From Straminergon stramineum (taxonomy: Eukaryota > Streptophyta > Bryopsida > Hypnales > Calliergonaceae), in assembly GCA_963920665.1 (NCBI GenBank), contig OY987265.1, positions 10,297,001-10,361,000 of the forward strand: a stretch of DNA of 64,000 nt, read 5' to 3'. The translations under genes and the position numbers were made by a program. A model generated the notes under the pieces. It was not told the DNA's origin and did no database searches. It saw nothing but the letters and a program-made list of their open reading frames with translations. Below, in pieces: positions 58,551 through 64,000 of the stretch. Every line of letters starts with the position of its first letter. The first letter of the stretch is position 1.

Positions 58551-59253
58551 AGGTAAACCTCCCTATGATAAGTAGAATGAGTGGTTTGCCCTGTTATAAT
58601 TAGCAAAATAACTCAGAGTTTTTCCCATACAAAAACATTTGTGAGAAAAAAAAAGAGTAATGGAAATTTTACTTTTCTGAAAAAGTATGAATTTTTGAAG
58701 TGTGATTACCAATTGGCCCAAAAGAGTCTGTAGACTATCCCCAAACCAAGAAAAAGTGTATGCATGATGGCCATCCTACCACCTAAAGTAGTCAGAATAT
58801 TTCCTAACATGGGTACAATATTTCCTAACTTGGCTAGAACATGAAGAATTAGAAAAATCACTTGCTTTGATGAATTTATACTAAAAAGCTAGAAGTGCCT
58901 AAAAGAGGCACCAATAACTCCATCACCAACACCAAAGCCATTGATTTTGGTCAGTAACCAACCTAATGTTGGTCCTACTCTACACAAACTATCACCTAAA
59001 CCTCAAGGGATTAGAAACAAAGTAACCTATATTGTAGAAATGGGGTGGGGGTGGAAATGAGTCATCTTCCTTATTGCAATCACTAATATCTCCTTCTTCA
59101 TCACCCAAGGCATTGATGGTGGCTACTAATTCAACCTAATTAGCTCAAATCTCCGTTATTGCAAATTTTTGTCATGGGTTGATGTAAGATTGTAATGGGT
59201 CATTTCCTAGGTGTTGACAGTAGGCAATTTGCCTATTATAGGTTGGTTTATCT
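58551..59253. mobile_element. MITE family Y, copy 4 (703 bp, inverted interior)
   Basis: TA at 58549-58550 and 59254-59255 flank it. Termini are AGGTAAACCTCCCTATGATA and, inverted, AGATAAACCAACCTATAATA. The left half repeats much of copy 3 (GAGTCT, ACTATCCCCAAACCA, TGGCCATCCTACCACCTAAAG). It carries about 160 bp more than the other full copies. Confidence 0.65.
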
Positions 59254-59255
59254 TA

Positions 59256-59959
59256 ACTTCTAAATGCCCAAGCCTTTTCAAGTGTGTTTTGACTATGAAA
59301 AAAGAGCATTGGCTTGTAGTTATCCTCAATGAAGCAAATTGTGTTTTTTTCCAAATCTAACCATATAGATGTTAATAGAGCTTGTTTACTAGTATGCACA
59401 CCAATTTTGAGTGCGAAAGTTCCTAGGAGTTTCGAGATTATACAAAGGGAAATATACATTTTCTATATTTAGTACATTGTCTTTGTCCACAATGTTTAAA
59501 AAATTTGCATATATATGTTTTGGGGGATTGGAGGTAACATGACCAACTTCAAAGAGTGTTAGCACACTAAAATGCACTTCTAAAAAACTTAATTTCACAT
59601 GAAAAGACATCAAATTCATTACACAATCCACCTTGCAATTGTTGAAATGTAATTTTTGTTTATAAGTAGAAATTGCAAATAGCTTCAAATAAACACTTGC
59701 ATGTTGAAATTTTCAATGGTGAAAATCATGAAAAGATTTTAAACTTTTTATTGGGACCATTCTCAAAGCAAATGGATAAGTACAATTTCTTAGATTTCAA
59801 ATCAAATGAAAATTCCCAAGCTTTGCATAAAGCTAGGAAATGAAGTAAAATTAGCAAGCTTTACACTACACTTTTAGTATACATAAAAAATATGCCTTTG
59901 AAGACCTCTCCATAATTGAATATGTACTTTTCTCAATGAAAAATGAAAGTTTTTCATAA
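59256..59959. other. AT-rich spacer
   Basis: No supported feature. A 99-codon minus frame at 59389-59688 resembles nothing known to me. Confidence 0.4.
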
Positions 59960-59963
59960 TTAA

Positions 59964-60077
59964 CCCTCTAAATTGTCCAAAATTTTTCTTAGACCGGTCA
60001 CAGGAATTTAACTGCCCACACAAAAATGAGCCTAAAATTTTAGATTGACCATATATGGTCAACTAGGCAATTAGGGG
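59964..60077. mobile_element. Very short TTAA-flanked element
   Basis: The 114-bp unit lies between TTAA at 59960-59963 and 60078-60081. It has termini CCCTCTAAATTG and, inverted, CCCCTAATTGCC. It is too short to encode anything and may be a deletion derivative. Confidence 0.5.
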
Positions 60078-60081
60078 TTAA

Positions 60082-60644
60082 TTTCTAAAAGACCAAATTG
60101 TTCATTCAACATACGGAAGAAATCTTGGGTAGGTTCCTACAAAGTCAATTTCGATCGGATGTTCATGAAATTTGGATGTAATGTTTAACTATGCATCCCT
60201 TTCATGAAAATCTATTTTTTTCCGATCAGGTGCTTGGATCAAAAGTTATGCTACTTTGAACTTTGCAGGCAACTCAGGTAGCATGAGCAAAACTCTTCCT
60301 ATGATTTTGAAATTTGGTGGGTGTATAGCTTACATGATACGAGATGCAAATATAAAAAAATAACCATATTCAATGTAAGAATCTCATTCCAGAAGGAGTT
60401 AAAGTTTGCAAGCCTTGTTGAGCAAGGTTGAAAAAAAACTTTTTCACCTAACTTCAATCATTATAATCTTTCAATCCATGCGTTCAAAGTTTCTAAAATA
60501 TTTTCCACATGTTCTCAAAGAAGTCTAGTACAAATTTGTATGGTTGAATTATGAAAAAAAAATTCATTTTTTTCTTGTTGCTTTAAAAAACGACAATTTT
60601 TGACAATTTTTGCCCAAAATGCGCTTGAGTCCTTTAGGGATTAA
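60082..60644. mobile_element. TTAA-type element remnant
   Basis: The right end reads GAGTCCTTTAGGGATTAATG, like the right ends of family Z. The part around AAAGTTATGCTACTTTGAAC matches, inverted, 51.26-51.28 kb. Its left end adjoins the TTAA that closes the 114-bp unit. It is non-coding. Confidence 0.45.
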
Positions 60645-62054
60645 TGAAATAGGGAAACAACTCCACTTGCTCTTGATAAAAATGGTGAATTTTTTATTCA
60701 CCATCCATGATCATATAAAATAAATTTGAAACCTAAACTCTCCTAACATGAGAACCTATGATAAAAATTTAGGAATATCTATAATGATTAATTAGAAAAT
60801 TCACAATTTATTTATATGGTGTCCAAAAATATAAGCTAAGAAGATCTTAAATCAAATTTAACATCTAATAAATCTTAAGCAATTTATTGAAAGGAGCCTT
60901 ATTTGTCAAAATGAAACTCTCAGAGATATAAAATGGTCTAGTTATGGAATCCATCCTTACAAACTTATTGAAATGCTTTTGAATTCACTTACCTCAACTT
61001 TTTGGTAGATACTTAGCTTTGGGGTGGCTATATTGATTGACAACATCATATCAACACTAAAAAGAAAAGAGGACTTGGATTACCAAACCCCAAAATTTGA
61101 AGGCCCTTTCTTCTACTTTTACAATCTTTGGATCATTTTAGCTTTAGAGAATTATTAAACATTTATGTATGAGAGAAATTAATCATGTAGGAACAAAGCC
61201 TATACTCTTGTTGTCAAATTTCAAAATTCTTCACTTTCTATACTTTACTTAGATACCATATATGAAAGAAATTGTATTCTTTAAAGATGAAATCATATTA
61301 TGTATAAGGCTAGAAGCTATAAAAGAGAATATCATGATTTAAACCAAATTTTTGTATTATGCTATATTTAGAAACAAGGTTAGCAACTGTTGTTTATTTA
61401 TATAGAACAAAAACATGGCTAACAATACTAAAAAGCATAGATGCATTGAATCAATTTCTTCAATATATACATACTATTTTTATTGTGAGCAAAAAAGGAT
61501 TAATCTTACAAACCTACATCAACTAATGGATGAAGCTTTTTGAGAATGGAAACAAAAATTTTCATCCACTTTTTTAGATGAAAGGTTCATGAACTCATTT
61601 TTGGTGAATGGTATTGAATATTACCTCATTATCATTATTATGACTTTTTCACATAAGAAGACATTTTATTCTCAAAACACTATGTAGGTTATTTTGGCAT
61701 CTTCTAATCCTTGTTCTAAATGTGAATTTGAACCATAAAATGACCTTTTTTTATTTTGAGCTCAAATAATGAAATGAAGTCAATGAAGTGTAATTTCATA
61801 AACAAGTGAGGTATCTCAATGAAGTCTAGAAAAAATGAATTCAAAAATTTAAAAATATTCCTAAAATCGAATAAATTATTGGAATTTTCACTTAAAACCT
61901 AATACAATCATCTCCAAATTTTCCAATTATTGAAAGACATGGTACATATTTTACTCCATGATATTTTTAACTCTATGGAGAAAATGGAGAAAATTTCAGA
62001 ATTTTTCAACATAGTATATTTTGTATTTTATATGAATTTTCTTTACTTTCTCCT
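60645..62054. other. AT-rich spacer
   Basis: No gene, RNA or bounded repeat was seen. Confidence 0.5.
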
Positions 62055-62058
62055 TTAA

Positions 62059-62429
62059 CCCTTAAACGACGGGCCGGTCACCGTGGCACAGAGTCGGTCT
62101 GTGAATAGTAGCGCATTGGAGACTGACCGCTGGAAAAGACACTGTTCACGCCAACGAAAGAACTTGCGAAAGCCTGCATGGCATCTTGCCCTCACAGAAA
62201 TTGCTAAAAGGGCAGCATAGTGTCTATAACCGTCTGTGTACATCTCTGACAATTTGGGGTACCTGAAATTATAAATGCATTCAATGACAATAATTTTGGC
62301 CTCCCATTACAGAGCACTTCTCTACAGTCGCAATGAGAAAAAAAATGGATGAAAAACGGCTTTCCTACATCCAACAGATTGATTTTTGTCATTCATCGGA
62401 CACAAAACGTCCGCAGCGTCCTTCAAGGG
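62059..62429. mobile_element. piggyBac-like MITE family P, copy 5
   Basis: This 371-bp element lies between TTAA at 62055-62058 and 62430-62433. Termini are CCCTTAAACGACGGGCCGGT and, inverted, CCCTTGAAGGACGCTGCGGA. It matches 26201-26562 in the same orientation (GGTCACCGTGGC, CACTGTTCA, ACAAAACGTCCGCAGC). Confidence 0.82.
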
Positions 62430-62433
62430 TTAA

Positions 62434-62617
62434 AAATTCACAATAGTTTCAAACTTTCACAAAAAATGCCCAAGATTTATGACTTATAAAGACATGTGAT
62501 CTCATCTCTCAAAACTAAGTATAAAAATTTCGTATCATAAATAGACAAAAATAGACTCATACAAAGTAAAAGGATTCTGAAGTTCAAATCCGTGTTCATA
62601 GGCCCGTCCTTTCAGGG
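62434..62617. mobile_element. Family P-like remnant abutting copy 5
   Basis: Directly after the closing TTAA of copy 5, about 184 bp runs to GGCCCGTCCTTTCAGGG and another TTAA (62618-62621). The right end resembles those of copies 2 and 3. The left end is degenerate. This repeats the head-to-tail arrangement at 49.3-49.7 kb. Confidence 0.45.
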
Positions 62618-62844
62618 TTAACTATGTTGTCATCAATGAGTTTGCCATCTTCGTGCATGAGTTGGAAATGGGAGTTCTGTACGTTGCGGGAATGGAAACG
62701 TAACAGTTAGGAGCACAATTACCTCAGTTAATACATTACCTTGTGCACATTTGAAAAAGAATATTTCGTTATTTCGGCAGCCTTCTCATTACAAGTCCGC
62801 CAATCTCTTTACTAAACATAAACTTCACGATCTAGATGCAAAAT

Positions 62845-63992
62845 TTACACGGGACTGAGATACTGCTTGGCTGTCCATGACTCTCCTGGCTGCAGCTCCA
62901 CTGGTGCAAGCTGAAATGCATCGAACACATAGGTTAATGAGATCCAAAATATTGCGGATACAGATAACATCTATTTGCGTGGACAAAAAGAATTAAAGAA
63001 TAAAGTTTGCAAGTCTGATTCATTTGAAGTAAAACATACCTGCGCATTTTCAACGCAAACAAAGTCCTTGTAACAGGATTCCATGGTCAAATACGGATTC
63101 CAAAGCACTGCATCTGTCCATCTGCAAAGCGGGAAAACTTTAAAGGTTTTGTTGAGGTGGTTGAAGTGAGGAAAATCATAAAGCATGGCAGAAGATTTCT
63201 TCATTAAGAACAGAGAGAGTTCATGCATCAAATAGGAAGAACTTCAAGCGCCTTCATCACCAGATCAGTACAACCCAAAACAAAGCTAGGAAGAAAACAG
63301 GATCTTGAGTAGGAGACGAACCCTTCATTTTTTATGGAAAGCTTAGTGCCAAATCCGTTATCCAGCAACAGCTCATTAGGAGTGTTTCTGTACATAGTGT
63401 CCACAAACCCTGGAAAAGAGATGACATCCCTGCACGTTTGGTCCAAACACTAATCCGTGAGCTCCTCTATAAAATCTTCACCCCTACGTCCACTAACTTA
63501 AAATAGAGCCTTGCTCACAAAATTCAGAGCTGGTGTAACAGTGTCGAGAAGAACAACGATGTTCAGTGCAATCACTTACCTGTCTTCTGAACCTTCGACG
63601 GGATTCGCAGGATCCTCGTAAGGTTTGTCAAGTCTTTTGCAGCCTTTCAAGCCCGTCACGGTTGTCTTAGAAACGTCAGCCTGCACTCAAAACACGTATC
63701 AGTGATATGTTACAGATATAAAAAAAGAAACGACCGTGTATTCTTTCAAAAGCTTAAGAAACAGAGATAGTACCATTCTCCCAAGACGATTCCAAACAGA
63801 ATTGCACGCAAACTAAGCAGTCCACAATCACATCTCAATGCTCGCCTTAAAGTATGAGTGGAGCGCAGTAGTGAAGGAAAAGGATTTCGCGTCGATGTTC
63901 TCCACCACCAACTCCGTCGTTAGTTTGTTGCCGCCTAACACAATCTGTGCATTTTTGACTGTGGTTATAATAGGAATGTCAAAGCCAGTGAC
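62845..63992 (-). CDS. Glucose-6-phosphate 1-epimerase (aldose 1-epimerase family), C-terminal five exons
   Basis: This enzyme interconverts alpha and beta glucose 6-phosphate by ring opening. Exons (minus): 63846-63992, 63580-63680, 63322-63429, 63040-63121, 62845-62910. Phases agree and give 167 residues plus stop; family members have about 300, so the N-terminal part lies beyond the right edge. Seen in order are TTALHSYFK, LKGCKRLDKPYEDPANPVEG, DVISFPGFVDTMYRNTPNEL, WTDAVLWNPYLTMESCYKDF, VCVENAQ and PGESWTAKQYLS. The PVEGSEDRD...FPGFVDTVY pattern resembles the Arabidopsis At5g66530 plastid-type group (from memory). The intron between the first two exons appears to start GCGAGC, a GC-AG intron. 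The acceptor at 63992 is close to the window edge and less certain. Confidence 0.92.
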
Positions 63993-64000
63993 CTATCCTC

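Overview
The window looks like a chromosome segment from a land plant. The genes are split by many short GT-AG introns. They include a free-standing ATP-citrate lyase B subunit, a plant-type leucine-rich-repeat receptor kinase with one intron per repeat, a plastid-type hexose-6-phosphate epimerase and a plant-only membrane protein family. The spaces between genes are AT-rich and crowded with small inverted-repeat transposons. Tc1-like and piggyBac-like (TTAA) ends would be unusual for a flowering plant, so a seed-free plant such as a bryophyte is my inference; no marker in the window proves it.

Five protein genes are supported, four of them on the minus strand. (1) 215-3946: ACLB, first 404 codons in 10 exons; the gene runs off the left edge. 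(2) 11297-21304: a complete LRR receptor kinase, 23 exons whose phases all fit an 848-residue protein. Just outside the membrane it carries a Cys quartet like that of the H2O2 receptor HPCA1. (3) 47197-48337, plus strand: a two-exon LEA_3-like protein with a putative mitochondrial presequence. (4) 53148-55130: a two-exon protein of the At1g01500 family. (5) 62845-63992: the C-terminal five exons of a glucose-6-phosphate 1-epimerase, running off the right edge. The genes are unrelated in function and there is no operon-like arrangement.

The rest, well over half, is transposon-derived or unassigned. I recognise:
- a Tc1/mariner element (44275-45912) with a decayed transposase, inserted into an older repeat;
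- a 2.4-kb non-autonomous CACTA element (27983-30431) with a 3-bp target duplication and a duplicated right end;
- several sequence families that all begin CCC, end GGG and sit between TTAA sites (piggyBac-like), near 6.9, 26.2, 33.4, 35.7, 49.3, 52.1, 56.6, 60.0 and 62.1 kb;
- three families with AGGT/ACCT termini flanked by TA (near 4.9/41.2/58.0/58.6, 5.6/56.1 and 24.0/44.2/57.2 kb);
- fold-back elements, local tandem repeats and one short poly(A) retro-insertion.

No tRNA, rRNA, CRISPR array or intact LTR retrotransposon was seen. Exon boundaries come from reading splice signals and phases by eye, with protein-family comparison from memory. No alignment or database search was run.
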